Numbered from the stretch's first letter, positions 12,231-22,084 are shown. The stretch is DNA of 50,070 nucleotides from an uncultured Granulosicoccaceae bacterium (GCA_937958675.1 CALGND010000048.1:1-50070); one strand, 5' to 3'. Numbers and translations: made by a program. Notes: generated from the letters alone by a model not told the origin.

Positions 12231-13535
12231 TCAGATTTAGAACAATGCTTGGCCGTTATGAGCCAACGTATAGATGCCGCGCGCGATGATCTAATTGCGC
12301 TTACCCAACAACTCATTGCCATTCCCACTGTTAATCCGCCTGGGGATGGCTATGCGGTTATTTGCCAACTTCTGGAGCAGCGCCTAAAGCCACGCGGCTT
12401 TGCGATTGATAAGGTGCGTGCAATTGGTGCGCTGGGCGATAGTGACAAATACCCGCGATGGAATATCATAGCGCGGCATGAAGGTAGGCATGCCGGCGAG
12501 TGCGTTCATTTTAATTCCCATACGGACGTAGTAGAGCCTGGCGAAAACTGGACCTTCGATCCGTTTGGCGGCGAGGTACATGACGGTAAAGTGTATGGGC
12601 GTGGCGCCTGCGATATGAAAGGAGGCTTAGCCTCATCCATTATTGCCTGCGAAGCCTTTATCGATAGCTTTCCCAATTATCAAGGCGCAATAGAAATCTC
12701 TGGCACGGCTGATGAAGAATCAGGCGGATTTGGTGGCGTGGCCTATCTTGCTGAGCATGGTTGGTTTGATCCGCAGCGCGTGCAGCACGTGATCATTCCT
12801 GAGCCGTTAAACAAAGATCGCATCTGCCTTGGGCATCGGGGGGTGTGGTGGGCAGAAATTGAAACCCATGGGCACATCGCGCATGGTTCAATGCCGTTTC
12901 TGGGTGATTGCGCTATCCGGCATATGGGGGAGGTGGTGAACACCATGGAAGATTCCCTGTTTCCACTACTGGCTAGCAAGCAAACTGATATGCCAGTCGT
13001 GCCGCCGGCGGCGCGTCAATCTACGCTGAATATTAATTCGATACACGGTGGCTTGGCAGAGCCAGAAGCCGATTACACCGGTATGCCTGCGGCTCTAGTT
13101 GCCGATCGATGCCGCATGGTGATCGACAGGCGCTATTTAATGGAAGAAACGCTTGATGAAGTAAAAGCTGAAGTGGATAGTTTGCTCGAGGGTATAAAAG
13201 AACGTCGAGATACGTTCAGTTATTCGATCAAAGAGCTTTTTAGTGTGCTGCCTACCATGACTGAAAAGGATGCGCCTGTCGTGGGTGCGGTGGCGAATGC
13301 GATACGAGAGCAACTCGGTTGTGATCCTGAATACGTTATATCCCCGGGTACTTATGATCAAAAGCATATAGATCGCATTGGAAAGTTAAAAAATTGTATC
13401 GCTTACGGCCCTGGAATACTCGATTTAGCTCATCAGCCTGACGAATATGTAGGAATTCAGGATATGATTGACTCAGCTCATGTAATGGGTCGGACGCTTG
13501 CCCAATTGTTGGCGGCACCGACCAACAATCATTAA
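12219..13535 (+). CDS. M20 family metallo-hydrolase (ArgE/DapE-like deacylase)
   Basis: Zinc-dependent amide hydrolase, 438 residues from the first ATG. Metal ligands are visible: His101 and Asp103 in NSHTDVVEPG, Asp132 in GRGACDMKGG, and the catalytic pair Glu166-Glu167 in TADEESGG. The family removes acyl groups from amino acids such as acetylornithine or succinyl-diaminopimelate, but the arg genes lie elsewhere in this window and the gene leads a transporter/catabolic block, so a catabolic substrate is more likely. The start is uncertain: the first ATG lies in a hairpin without a ribosome site, and Met14 (12258) is an alternative. The next gene starts 14-20 bases downstream. Confidence 0.88.
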   Translation: MTTDSDLEQCLAVMSQRIDAARDDLIALTQQLIAIPTVNPPGDGYAVICQLLEQRLKPRGFAIDKVRAIGALGDSDKYPRWNIIARHEGRHAGECVHFNSHTDVVEPGENWTFDPFGGEVHDGKVYGRGACDMKGGLASSIIACEAFIDSFPNYQGAIEISGTADEESGGFGGVAYLAEHGWFDPQRVQHVIIPEPLNKDRICLGHRGVWWAEIETHGHIAHGSMPFLGDCAIRHMGEVVNTMEDSLFPLLASKQTDMPVVPPAARQSTLNINSIHGGLAEPEADYTGMPAALVADRCRMVIDRRYLMEETLDEVKAEVDSLLEGIKERRDTFSYSIKELFSVLPTMTEKDAPVVGAVANAIREQLGCDPEYVISPGTYDQKHIDRIGKLKNCIAYGPGILDLAHQPDEYVGIQDMIDSAHVMGRTLAQLLAAPTNNH

Positions 13536-13555
13536 TAACAACGCGGAGAATGACT

Positions 13556-15088
13556 GTGGCTCTATCTTCTTTTTCGATTAATACGAACATGAAACACTTC
13601 TCACGTGGATTGCGCATCAGTACAGCAATTACTTTGGCTCTAGCCAGCACGATGACGATGGGCAATGCAAATGCTGCTCGTACTGACATAACAGTGGGTA
13701 TGCAACTTGAGCCGCCTATCCTTGACCCTACTGGCGGTGCAGCTGCGGCAATTGATGAAGTGGTATACGCGAATGTATTTGAAGGTTTAACGCGTTTTGG
13801 CTCTGATGGTAGCGTTAACCCTGCATTGGCTAGCGAGTGGTCAGTTAGCGATGATGGCAAAACCTATACCTTTACTTTGCATCAAGGCGTAAAGTTTCAT
13901 GATGGTGCTGACTTTACTGCAGAGGATGTCAAATTTTCGCTAGACAGAGCGCTTGCTGAAACATCAACCAATGCACAAAAGCAGTTATTTGCCAATATTG
14001 ATAGCGTGAATGTGATTGATGATCACACTGTTGAAATTGTACTTCTCGCCCGCGATGGCAATTTGTTGTTCAATCTTGCTTGGGGCGATGCCATCATGCT
14101 TGATGAAGCCTCTGTTGATGACGCGGCAATCAAACCTGTCGGTACAGGCCCCTTTACGTTTTCTAACTGGGTGCAGGGCGATAAAATCGAGTTAGTTAAA
14201 AATCCTGACTATTGGGGGGAACCAGCCAAGCTCGATAAAGTCGTGTTTAAATTTATCAGTGATCCAACGGCTGCATTTGCTGCCACTATGTCGGGTGATG
14301 TTGACACGTTTACTGTTTTTCCTGCACCTGAAAACTTAGCTCAGTTTGATGCTGATCCACGTTTTAATGTGCTGCTGGGTTCTACAGAAGGCGAAACAAT
14401 TCTTTCCATGAACAACCAGCTAGCGCCGCTTGATGATGTACGCGTGCGTAAAGCAATTGCTCATGCGATTGATCGCTCTGCGATCATCGACGGTGCGATG
14501 TACGGTTATGGCACGCCGATAGGTTCTCACTTTGCACCACACAACCCAGCATATATCGATCTAACGGCTAACTCGCAATTCGATCCTGCTTTATCAAAAG
14601 AATTACTAGCTGAGGCTGGATTAGCTGACGGTTTTACCACCACGCTTAAATTACCCCCGCCCTCTTATGCGCGTCGCGGTGGAGAGATCATCGCCGCTCA
14701 GCTTCGTGAGGTGGGTATAAACGTTGAGATCAGTAATCTTGAATGGGCACAGTGGTTGGAGCAGGTGTTTAGAGGTAAAGACTACGGCTTAACCATTGTG
14801 TCGCACACTGAGCCTATGGATATCAATATTTACGCGAATCCGGATTACTATTTCCAATATGACAACGTTGCATTCCAGGCATTGATGGGTGCCTTCAACA
14901 CGCAAACTGATCCAGAGCGTCGCACGGTGATGCTGAAACAGGCGCAAAAGATCATCTCAGAAGATTACGTCAATGGGTTTTTGTTTCAGCTAGCTAAAAC
15001 GGGTGTAGCCAATGCGAAAGTTAAAGGGCTATGGCAGAATTCGCCAACTCAGGCTAATGACATGACAGGGGTTTATTGGGAAGATTAG
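13556..15088 (+). CDS. ABC transporter periplasmic binding protein, peptide/nickel family (SBP_bac_5)
   Basis: Captures the substrate in the periplasm and hands it to the permease pair encoded next. From the GTG at 13556 it has 510 residues; GGAG at 13545-13548 is well spaced for this codon and too close for the ATG at 13550. A signal peptide is clear (basic MKHFSRGLR, hydrophobic core, cleavage after GNANA), and the Met that opens it (13589) is another possible start. The mature part shows the DppA/OppA-type fold (PPILDPTGGAAAAIDE, LASEWSVSDDGKTYTFTL, VKFHDGADFTAEDV). There is no lipobox. Ligand class cannot be read from the sequence; peptides or opine-like compounds are usual. Confidence 0.92.
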   Translation: MALSSFSINTNMKHFSRGLRISTAITLALASTMTMGNANAARTDITVGMQLEPPILDPTGGAAAAIDEVVYANVFEGLTRFGSDGSVNPALASEWSVSDDGKTYTFTLHQGVKFHDGADFTAEDVKFSLDRALAETSTNAQKQLFANIDSVNVIDDHTVEIVLLARDGNLLFNLAWGDAIMLDEASVDDAAIKPVGTGPFTFSNWVQGDKIELVKNPDYWGEPAKLDKVVFKFISDPTAAFAATMSGDVDTFTVFPAPENLAQFDADPRFNVLLGSTEGETILSMNNQLAPLDDVRVRKAIAHAIDRSAIIDGAMYGYGTPIGSHFAPHNPAYIDLTANSQFDPALSKELLAEAGLADGFTTTLKLPPPSYARRGGEIIAAQLREVGINVEISNLEWAQWLEQVFRGKDYGLTIVSHTEPMDINIYANPDYYFQYDNVAFQALMGAFNTQTDPERRTVMLKQAQKIISEDYVNGFLFQLAKTGVANAKVKGLWQNSPTQANDMTGVYWED

Positions 15089-15130
15089 GCTGCCAATATT
15101 CACAACTTCAACGATATTAATAAAAAATAA

Positions 15131-15151
15131 CGGCGTGCTAACAGCACGCCG
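15131..15151 (+). terminator. Intra-operon hairpin between binding protein and permease genes
   Basis: CGGCGTGCT (15131-15139) and AGCACGCCG (15143-15151) pair perfectly around AAC, followed by a loose T-rich stretch (TTCTCGTTT). The next ATG is at 15161. Such hairpins after a binding-protein gene usually cause partial termination or protect the upstream mRNA, giving more binding protein than permease. Confidence 0.7.
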
Positions 15152-15160
15152 TTCTCGTTT

Positions 15161-16108
15161 ATGCTCCGTTACTTATTTAAGCGCTTAACTTCATTGGCAC
15201 TAACCTTGTTGGTAGCCAGTGTCGTGCTGTTTGTCACTATAGAGATCGTGCCAGGTGATCCCGCCTCCTTTATGCTGGGGATAAACGCGCAAGCCGATAC
15301 TCTAGAAGCATTGCGTGCCGAGTTAGGTTTGGATAAGAGTAAGCCTGTTCGCTATTGGCAATGGCTGACTGGCATGTTGCAGGGGGACTTTGGTACATCG
15401 TATACCTATAAAACTCCTGTAGCGAACATGATTGGAGAGCGTATGTGGATCTCACTACCGCTGACGCTTTTCGCTCTGCTGATATCTACGGCAATTGCAT
15501 TCCCCGCTGGCATTTATGCTGCTAGCCGTCGTGGGCGTTTCGGGGATGCGGCAGTAACCGGTATGACGCAGCTAGGCGTGGCCATTCCTAATTTTTGGTT
15601 TGCGATGTTATTGGTTTCCTTTTTTGCCATCAAGCTCGGGTGGTTTTCTTCGGGTGGTTTCGTTGGCTGGGACCAAGGCTTGCTGGCGGGGCTTAAATCA
15701 TTGCTGTTGCCAGCTATTGCACTAGCGCTACCGCAAGCTGCAATACTGACACGCGTTATGCGTTCGTCATTGCTTGATGTGTTAAGTGAAGATTACATGC
15801 GCACGGCGCGAGCTAAAGGCATGAGCAAGCGCAGTGCAATTTGGCGTCATGGTTTGCGTAATGCAATGATTCCAGTTCTCACCATATTGGGTTTGCAGTT
15901 TTCGTTCTTATTGGCTGGCGCCATTATTATCGAAAAAGTGTTTTACCTGCCTGGATTAGGGCTTTTGGTGTTTCAAAGCATTGCTCAACGCGATTTAATC
16001 GTGGTTGAAAGTGTTGTGATGTTGTTGGTGTTTGCCGTTGTTACGGTGACGTTTTTAGTTGATTTAGCCTATGCCTGGGTTGATCCACGCTTGCGAACGC
16101 GCTCATGA
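15161..16108 (+). CDS. ABC transporter permease, DppB/OppB type
   Basis: Inner-membrane subunit of the peptide-type importer, 315 residues. It has an N-terminal membrane helix (about 9-30) followed by the VPGDPASFMLG segment common in this family, and about five more helices. The cytoplasmic coupling motif for the ATPase is in the YMRTARAKGMSKRSA segment. No ribosome site is obvious just upstream, where a hairpin ends ten bases before the ATG, so translation may be modest. It overlaps the second permease by ATGA (16105-16108). Confidence 0.93.
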   Translation: MLRYLFKRLTSLALTLLVASVVLFVTIEIVPGDPASFMLGINAQADTLEALRAELGLDKSKPVRYWQWLTGMLQGDFGTSYTYKTPVANMIGERMWISLPLTLFALLISTAIAFPAGIYAASRRGRFGDAAVTGMTQLGVAIPNFWFAMLLVSFFAIKLGWFSSGGFVGWDQGLLAGLKSLLLPAIALALPQAAILTRVMRSSLLDVLSEDYMRTARAKGMSKRSAIWRHGLRNAMIPVLTILGLQFSFLLAGAIIIEKVFYLPGLGLLVFQSIAQRDLIVVESVVMLLVFAVVTVTFLVDLAYAWVDPRLRTRS

Positions 16109-16923
16109 AATTGCGCACATTAATACCCGGAGCATTGCTCGTACTAATATTTCTGTTAGCAGCGGTAGTGTCGTTTGTGTGGACGCCATTCGATGTTACC
16201 AAGCTTGATATCCCCAATAAGTTGCAATCACCCAGTATGGGTCATTGGTTTGGTACCGATCAGCTTGGTCGCGATATATTCTCGATGATTATGGTGGGCG
16301 CGCGAACGTCGATTGCGGTAGCGTTTATTGCTGTAGGTATTGGGATGTTGATTGGCGTGCCATTAGGTTTGGCTGCCGCGGCTAATCAAGGTAGTTTGAT
16401 TGATGAGCTGATCATGCGTACCAATGATTTGGTGTTTGCTTTCCCAGCTTTGCTAATTGCCATAATGATCACCGCAGTGTTTGGTCCAGGTGCAGTTAAC
16501 GCTATTATTGCGATTGGTATTTTTAATATACCGGTGTTTGCCAGGTTAACGCGGGGCGCGGCATTAAGTTTGTGGTCGCGCGAATTTATACTGGCTGCAA
16601 AAGTTGCTGGTAAACGCGCAACACGTATATCGTTTGAACACATTCTGCCGAATATCTTAAATTTACTCATCGTGCAAGGCACGATCCAGTTCTCATTGGG
16701 TATTTTGGCAGAGGCTGCTTTATCGTATGTGGGTTTAGGGGCACAACCTCCCATTCCCAGCTGGGGGCGTATGCTGGCGGAAAGTCAAACACTGGTATCA
16801 CTTGCCCCGCATGTAGCGTTGTTTCCAGGCTTTGCAATTTTGCTTACTGTGCTAGGGCTTAACTTGTTAGGCGATGCCTTGCGAGACTGGTTTGACCCGC
16901 GTTTGCAGAGGCTACGCAGTTGA
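16105..16923 (+). CDS. ABC transporter permease, DppC/OppC type
   Basis: Second membrane subunit, 272 residues, pairing with the DppB-type protein. The N-terminal helix is followed by GTDQLGRDIFSMIMVGARTS, the typical DppC opening of the transport domain. The EFILAAKVAGKRATRI segment is the ATPase-coupling loop. Start and stop both overlap neighbours, showing tight coupling in the operon. Confidence 0.93.
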   Translation: MKLRTLIPGALLVLIFLLAAVVSFVWTPFDVTKLDIPNKLQSPSMGHWFGTDQLGRDIFSMIMVGARTSIAVAFIAVGIGMLIGVPLGLAAAANQGSLIDELIMRTNDLVFAFPALLIAIMITAVFGPGAVNAIIAIGIFNIPVFARLTRGAALSLWSREFILAAKVAGKRATRISFEHILPNILNLLIVQGTIQFSLGILAEAALSYVGLGAQPPIPSWGRMLAESQTLVSLAPHVALFPGFAILLTVLGLNLLGDALRDWFDPRLQRLRS

Positions 16924-18593
16924 GTAAGCTTGCAAACAGCTCTTCTAAAGATGCCGCAGAAACGTTACTTGAAATAAACAAGCTAAACGTCTCTGTCACT
17001 ACGTCAAGTAATTCGTCTCGCGCTTTACCAACAGAAAACAAGCCCATCCTAAATAGTATCGAGCTGTCACTAAATAGAGGTGATGTTCTCGGTATTATTG
17101 GTGAGAGTGGTAGTGGTAAGTCAATGTTGGCTTTGTCGATTATGGGTTTGTTGCCAGAGGGGTTTAACACCGCCGGCGAAATCAATTTTGATCAGCAAAA
17201 CCTGTTAAAGCTGAGTGAGGAGCAACTGTGTAAGCTTCGTGGCAGTGACATTAGTATGGTGTTTCAAGAGCCTATGACGGCACTTAACCCGGTGCTAAGC
17301 ATTGGCAAGCAAGTGGCCGAGTGCATTAAGCTACATCGTAACGTGTCTAACGTTGATGCCAGCAAGATTGCAGAGGAAACGCTTGCAAAAGTAGGCTTAC
17401 CTGTAAGCCAATACCCATTAAGTCGTTATCCACATGAATTATCAGGTGGGCAAAGGCAACGAGTGGTTATTGCGATGGCCATAGCATTGCGGCCAGCATT
17501 GTTAATAGCTGATGAGCCAACTACTGCGTTGGATGTCACCACCCAAGCTGGCATCCTTGATCTATTAAAACAATTGGTTGTTGACGAGCAACTGGCGCTA
17601 ATACTGATCAGTCATGATTTGGCTGTGGTAAACGGCATTGCTGATCATATTGTTATTATGCGTAATGGAGATATCGTCGAGCGAGGAAGTCTAAAGCAAC
17701 TGTTTAAGCATAGTAAGCATCCCTATACTTGTCAGTTAATTGAAGCGTCAAAGCATGTGCCTGACAGAGTGGATGCAGCCGTTGATGCCGCGCCATTACT
17801 CGATGTTGAAAATCTTAGTTGTGAATACCGAATGCCACGCAAACACTGGTGGAGTAAGCCTCGATATTTTCGAGCGCTTAAGTCGGTGTCACTGTCTATT
17901 AAGCAAGGCGAAAGTGTGGGATTGGTGGGCGAGAGTGGCTGTGGTAAGTCAACACTGACACGTGCGCTGCTGGGTTTAATGCCGATTGCTGAGGGTGAGA
18001 TCCGTTTGCATGGTGAGCTGTTAGCAAAGGGCGAAACCCTATCCAATGCCGTACGGCGAGAAATGCAAGTCGTGTTTCAAGATCCCTATGGTTCGTTTAA
18101 TCCTCGCCATAAGGTTAAGCGACTCGTTGCTGAGCCCTTGCACGTGCTTGAGCATGCGCTAAGCGAACAAGAACAAATTACTGCTGTAAACGATGCTCTA
18201 GTGAGTGTTGGATTACAGGCAAGCGATGCAAGCAAATACATTCATGAGTTTTCTGGTGGGCAACGTCAGCGTATCGCCATTGCACGCGCATTAATAATCA
18301 AACCCGCGCTAATTGTATTGGATGAGGCAGTCTCGGCTTTAGATGTGTCGGTTCGTGCGCAAATACTTGACCTTTTATCAGCGCTGGCAGCCAGCCACAG
18401 GATCGCGTATTTATTTATTTCACATGATTTATCGGTGGTGCGCAGAGTGACAGATCGAGTGTTAGTGATGCAGCAAGGGGAGATTGTAGAACGCGGGCAA
18501 ACTGAAGCTGTTTTCAATAATCCCAGCCACCCTTATACTCAACAGTTATTGGCTGCCACACCGCAGCTGCCTGATGAGGAGAATCAAACCTAA
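16920..18593 (+). CDS. Fused dipeptide-type ABC transporter ATPase (DppD-DppF fusion)
   Basis: One 557-residue chain carries both nucleotide-binding domains that power the importer. Domain 1 (about 18-280) has Walker A GESGSGKS, signature LSGGQRQRV and Walker [13 protein letters not shown]. Domain 2 (about 295-555) has [18 protein letters not shown] and [13 protein letters not shown]. Oligopeptide-type tails follow each domain ([23 protein letters not shown]). The start is TTG at 16920, overlapping the previous TGA, with AGAGG eight bases upstream. The frame ends by overlapping the aldehyde dehydrogenase start (TAATG). Confidence 0.94.
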   Translation: MSKLANSSSKDAAETLLEINKLNVSVTTSSNSSRALPTENKPILNSIELSLNRGDVLGIIGESGSGKSMLALSIMGLLPEGFNTAGEINFDQQNLLKLSEEQLCKLRGSDISMVFQEPMTALNPVLSIGKQVAECIKLHRNVSNVDASKIAEETLAKVGLPVSQYPLSRYPHELSGGQRQRVVIAMAIALRPALLIADEPTTALDVTTQAGILDLLKQLVVDEQLALILISHDLAVVNGIADHIVIMRNGDIVERGSLKQLFKHSKHPYTCQLIEASKHVPDRVDAAVDAAPLLDVENLSCEYRMPRKHWWSKPRYFRALKSVSLSIKQGESVGLVGESGCGKSTLTRALLGLMPIAEGEIRLHGELLAKGETLSNAVRREMQVVFQDPYGSFNPRHKVKRLVAEPLHVLEHALSEQEQITAVNDALVSVGLQASDASKYIHEFSGGQRQRIAIARALIIKPALIVLDEAVSALDVSVRAQILDLLSALAASHRIAYLFISHDLSVVRRVTDRVLVMQQGEIVERGQTEAVFNNPSHPYTQQLLAATPQLPDEENQT

Positions 18594-20050
18594 TGAGTTT
18601 ATCGATGCCATTTACGTTTGATCCTGGCGCTTGTTTTATCGGTGGGCAGTGGGTGGCGCCTGCCAATAGGGAGCAACTTAGTTTAAGTAACCCTTCCACT
18701 GGTGCAGAGCTTTGCCAAATTGCGCATGGAAGTGCCGCTGATATCGACACTGCGGTAAACGCTGCCCAAGATGCACTCGATGGCGAATGGGGTCGGGCGA
18801 CCGCATTGCAACGTGGTAGATGGCTAGCAGCCCTTGGCAAGTTAGTGCAGGATCGCGTTGAGGATTTAGCCGCGTTGGAGGCACAAGATGTAGGCAAGCC
18901 ACTTACGCAAGCTCGCGCTGATGCGGTTGCGCTTGCTCGTTATTGCGAATTCTATTCAGGCGCTGCTGATAAAGTGCATGGTGATACCCTGCCGTACCTT
19001 GAAGGCTACACGGTTTACACCTTGCGCGAGCCCCATGGTGTTACTGGGCACATCATCCCCTGGAACTACCCAATGCAAATAATAGGGCGTTCAGTTGGGG
19101 CTGCCTTAACCATGGGCAATGCTGTTGTATTAAAGCCTGCCGAGCAGGCTTGCTTAACAGCACTAGCCTTTGCAGAGCTAGCGCAACAGGCGGGGTTTCC
19201 ACCAGGTGCTATCAATGTTGTGCCTGGCTTAGGTGCTGAGGCTGGAGCGGCATTGTCCGCTCATACCGGCGTGCAACATATTTCGTTTACCGGCTCAGTG
19301 CAAACAGGCATGAGTGTTCAACAAGCTGCTGGACAAAACGTTATTCCGGTCACGCTAGAGTTAGGCGGGAAGTCAGCACAATTAGTGTTCGAAGATGCGG
19401 ATATCGAAGCGGCGATGCCGTTTCTTATTAATGCTGGCATTCAGAACGCGGGGCAAACCTGCTCTGCGGCATCGCGTATCTTAGTGCATCGTTCAATTTA
19501 CTCAACCGTAGTCAGCAAAATGGCAAAGCAATACCAGCAGTTGCGGGTTGGAGATGCCATGCAGGACTTCTCTATTGGCCCACTAATTAGTGAGCAACAA
19601 AAACAACGCGTCCAATCCTTCATAAACAATGCCAGTGACCTTAATTGCGTTGCTGAGGGTCAGATTGATTCTGCAGCCAGCAATACTGGCTTCTTTGTTA
19701 AGCCCATGTTGTTCGCTGACGTACCCGCTGAGCATGCACTCGCTCAACAAGAGGTATTTGGACCAGTGCAGGTTGTTATGCCATTTGACGATGATGATCA
19801 TGCACTCGCCTTGGCCAACGGAACCGAGTTTGGATTAGTGGCTGCTATTTGGAGTCGGGATGGTGCTAGGCAAATGCGTTTGGCTAAAAAATTAAGGGCT
19901 GGTCAAGTGTTTATTAATAATTACGGTGCTGGTGGTGGCGTCGAGCTACCCTTTGGTGGGGTCGGCAAATCAGGCCACGGTAGAGAAAAGGGCTTTGAGG
20001 CCTTGTATGGTATGTCAGCACTTAAAACCGTAGCTGCTCGCCATGACTAG
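18593..20050 (+). CDS. NAD(P)-dependent aldehyde dehydrogenase
   Basis: Oxidises an aldehyde to the carboxylic acid. The 485-residue protein has the family motifs: the IIPWNYPMQ cofactor segment (about 154-162), catalytic Glu256 in LELGGKSAQ and nucleophile Cys290 in NAGQTCSAAS. The C-terminal PFGGVGKSGHGREKGFEAL is the oligomerisation tail of the gamma-aminobutyraldehyde/betaine aldehyde group. It overlaps the transporter ATPase stop by one base (TAATG), so it is translated from the same message. The substrate is probably an aldehyde released from the imported compound; which one cannot be read. Confidence 0.92.
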   Translation: MSLSMPFTFDPGACFIGGQWVAPANREQLSLSNPSTGAELCQIAHGSAADIDTAVNAAQDALDGEWGRATALQRGRWLAALGKLVQDRVEDLAALEAQDVGKPLTQARADAVALARYCEFYSGAADKVHGDTLPYLEGYTVYTLREPHGVTGHIIPWNYPMQIIGRSVGAALTMGNAVVLKPAEQACLTALAFAELAQQAGFPPGAINVVPGLGAEAGAALSAHTGVQHISFTGSVQTGMSVQQAAGQNVIPVTLELGGKSAQLVFEDADIEAAMPFLINAGIQNAGQTCSAASRILVHRSIYSTVVSKMAKQYQQLRVGDAMQDFSIGPLISEQQKQRVQSFINNASDLNCVAEGQIDSAASNTGFFVKPMLFADVPAEHALAQQEVFGPVQVVMPFDDDDHALALANGTEFGLVAAIWSRDGARQMRLAKKLRAGQVFINNYGAGGGVELPFGGVGKSGHGREKGFEALYGMSALKTVAARHD

Positions 20051-20083
20051 CGTTGCTATGTGGATGCTACAGGATTACTTTTT

Positions 20084-20842
20084 ATGAAACCCAATTTGAA
20101 ACTAGAACACAAAACAGCCATCGTTACCGGCGGTGCGTCGGGTTTTGGTAAAGGCATTGTGGCTAAATTTGTTGCTGAAGGTGCCCGAGTCGTGCTGGCA
20201 GATATTGACGAGCAGGCAGCAAAGGCCGTCGCGGCACAGTTTGGTGATCGGGTTGTTGCTTGTGCCGCTGATGTGGCATCCCATAAAAGTACTCTTGCAT
20301 TAGTGCAAACGGCTAATGAAAATTTTGGGGATATTGATATTGTAGTGAATAATGCAGGTGTTACTCATCTGCCAACACCTGCTGATGAAGTAAGCGAAGC
20401 AGATTTTGATCGTATTATCGCGGTTAACACAAAGGCTCTTTACTACATGACGCAAGCGATTGTGCCTGCCATGAAAGCACGAGGCACTGGTGTTCTTTTA
20501 AATGTTGCGTCTACTGGTGGCGTTAGCCCTCGACCTAATCTGACTTGGTATAACGCTTCCAAAGGCTGGTTAATTACTGCCACTAAGGGCTTAGCAGTTG
20601 AGTTAGCGCCGTTTGGTATTAGGGTTAATGCGATCAATCCTGTTGCCGGGGAAACACCTCTACTTAAATCCTTTATGGGCGAAGATACCCCAGAAATTCG
20701 ACAAAAATTTATTAGCACCATACCGATTGGACGATTTAGCACGCCAGAAGATATGGGCAACGCCGCAAGTTTTTTATGTTCAGACGAGGCCAGTATGATT
20801 ACGGGTGTTGCCATGGAGGTCGATGGTGGACGCTGTATCTAA
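20084..20842 (+). CDS. SDR family NAD(P)-dependent oxidoreductase
   Basis: Classical short-chain dehydrogenase of 252 residues from ATG 20084 (MKPNLKLEHKTAIVTGG); an AGGA ribosome site lies upstream, and a GTG eight codons earlier is less likely. The cofactor motif is TGGASGFGKG, with NNAGV, catalytic Ser in NVASTGG, and Tyr/Lys in YNASKGW. An Asp after the second beta strand (VLADIDE) suggests NAD rather than NADP. It lies 33 bases after the aldehyde dehydrogenase and overlaps the P1 peptidase, so it belongs to the same catabolic unit. It probably interconverts an alcohol and a ketone in the same pathway. Confidence 0.92.
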   Translation: MKPNLKLEHKTAIVTGGASGFGKGIVAKFVAEGARVVLADIDEQAAKAVAAQFGDRVVACAADVASHKSTLALVQTANENFGDIDIVVNNAGVTHLPTPADEVSEADFDRIIAVNTKALYYMTQAIVPAMKARGTGVLLNVASTGGVSPRPNLTWYNASKGWLITATKGLAVELAPFGIRVNAINPVAGETPLLKSFMGEDTPEIRQKFISTIPIGRFSTPEDMGNAASFLCSDEASMITGVAMEVDGGRCI

Positions 20843-21869
20843 CGCAACAGACTTAAATTTAATGGTGGCGGGTGCGCGTAATCTCATTACCGATGTGCCG
20901 GGTGTGCGAGTGGGTAACGCGCACGACAAATCCATCAAAACAGGCTGCACTGTAGTCACTGCTGAACACCCTTTTGTTGCAGCAGTGGATGTGATGGGCG
21001 GAGCCCCTGGTACTCGTGAAACGGATTGTCTTGATCCAGAGCGTTTAGTGGCCGAGGTGGATGCTTTGGTGTTGTCCGGTGGCTCAGCCTTTGGTTTGGA
21101 TGCTGCCAGTGGCGTTGCTGATACTCTGCGAGCCGCAGGTAAGGGCTTCTCCATAGGGCCAGTCACTGTGCCCATCGTGCCTGCAGCGATCATTTTTGAT
21201 CTACTCAATGGCGGAGACAAAAAATGGACGACAAACCCTTATCGTAACCTTGGTATTGACGCATTAACGGATGCACGCCGTAATTTCGAATTGGGTTCTA
21301 CTGGTGCTGGATTCGGCGCAACATGCGCCAATTTAAAAGGAGGGCTGGGCTCTGCATCGTTGATCTTACCCAGTGGATATACGGTTGGAGCGTTAGTGGT
21401 GGCAAACCCGCATGGCAGCGCTGTGGTGCCTGATGGCAAGGAATTCTGGGCAGCACCGTTTGAGATCGATGATGAATACGGTGGTTTGGGTAGTGGCGAT
21501 AGCCAACCACTACGCACGCCGAGCAACGAAAAAATGGCTGCATATGAAGCCATGGCCAATACAACATTGGTGATTGTGGCAACTGATGCAGTACTTAATA
21601 AATCACAAGCGCATCGTTTGGCTGTTGCATCGCAAGACGGCATTGCTAGAGCCATCGTGCCTGCTCATACTCAATATGACGGTGATTTGGTGTTTGCGAT
21701 GTCCACAGGCACTCGAGAGATTGTTGACGCGCAGCGTGATTTTGTCGCGCTGGGCCATGCGGCCGCGGTGTGTGTGTCGCGCTCGATTGCCAGAGCTGTT
21801 TATCACGCGCAGGCAATGCCTGACGATATTTTGCCAAGCTGGGCGCAGCAATTTTCAGGCGCTGAATAA
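20823..21869 (+). CDS. P1 family peptidase (DmpA/L-aminopeptidase-like, self-processing)
   Basis: Ntn-like hydrolase of the DmpA/BapA family, which cleaves itself to expose an N-terminal Ser or Thr nucleophile and then hydrolyses N-terminal L-amino acid, D-amino acid or beta-amino acid amides. The 348 residues show VPGVRVGNAHD, SGGSAFGLDAASGV, GAGFGATCANLKGGLGSAS and TVGALVVANPHG. The probable processing site is at the Thr pair in NTTLVIVATDA (about residues 247-248). GGAGG at 20815-20819 lies close to the ATG at 20823; GTG at 20826 is also possible. It overlaps the SDR gene by 20 bases. As the last gene of the block it is a good candidate for hydrolysing the imported amide. Confidence 0.92.
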   Translation: MVDAVSNATDLNLMVAGARNLITDVPGVRVGNAHDKSIKTGCTVVTAEHPFVAAVDVMGGAPGTRETDCLDPERLVAEVDALVLSGGSAFGLDAASGVADTLRAAGKGFSIGPVTVPIVPAAIIFDLLNGGDKKWTTNPYRNLGIDALTDARRNFELGSTGAGFGATCANLKGGLGSASLILPSGYTVGALVVANPHGSAVVPDGKEFWAAPFEIDDEYGGLGSGDSQPLRTPSNEKMAAYEAMANTTLVIVATDAVLNKSQAHRLAVASQDGIARAIVPAHTQYDGDLVFAMSTGTREIVDAQRDFVALGHAAAVCVSRSIARAVYHAQAMPDDILPSWAQQFSGAE

Positions 21870-22084
21870 GGCGTTTCATGCTGCTGATTCGCGCCGGAAT
21901 AGAGTTGCGATACGCCCTGTTGTATTCGGTAATAATTCAATAAAAACAATATCTTAGAAGTGATAATGAGGCGCTTCTTTGGTGTTGTTTCTTCCCGCCA
22001 CGCTTAAAGCCTAAAATTTGTACGAAACTTGCACCTCTTAAGCATTGCGCGCGTGTGCGCGGTTGATGTTTCTTAGAGAATTCG
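21870..22084. other. Intergenic region with AT-rich patch, probable promoter of the beta-propeller gene
   Basis: No gene is seen in these 215 bases. An AT-rich patch at about 21920-21960 (TTGTAT, then TAATAATTCAATAAAAACAATAT) probably includes the promoter, but no hexamer pair has good spacing. A small GC hairpin (CGCGC 22048-22052, GCGCG 22057-22061) lies 24 bases before the ATG. Confidence 0.35.

Noticed and set aside
13336..13860. Minus-strand frame of 174 codons across the M20 and binding protein junction
   Set aside because: It is antisense to the ends of two well supported genes and spans their ribosome site.
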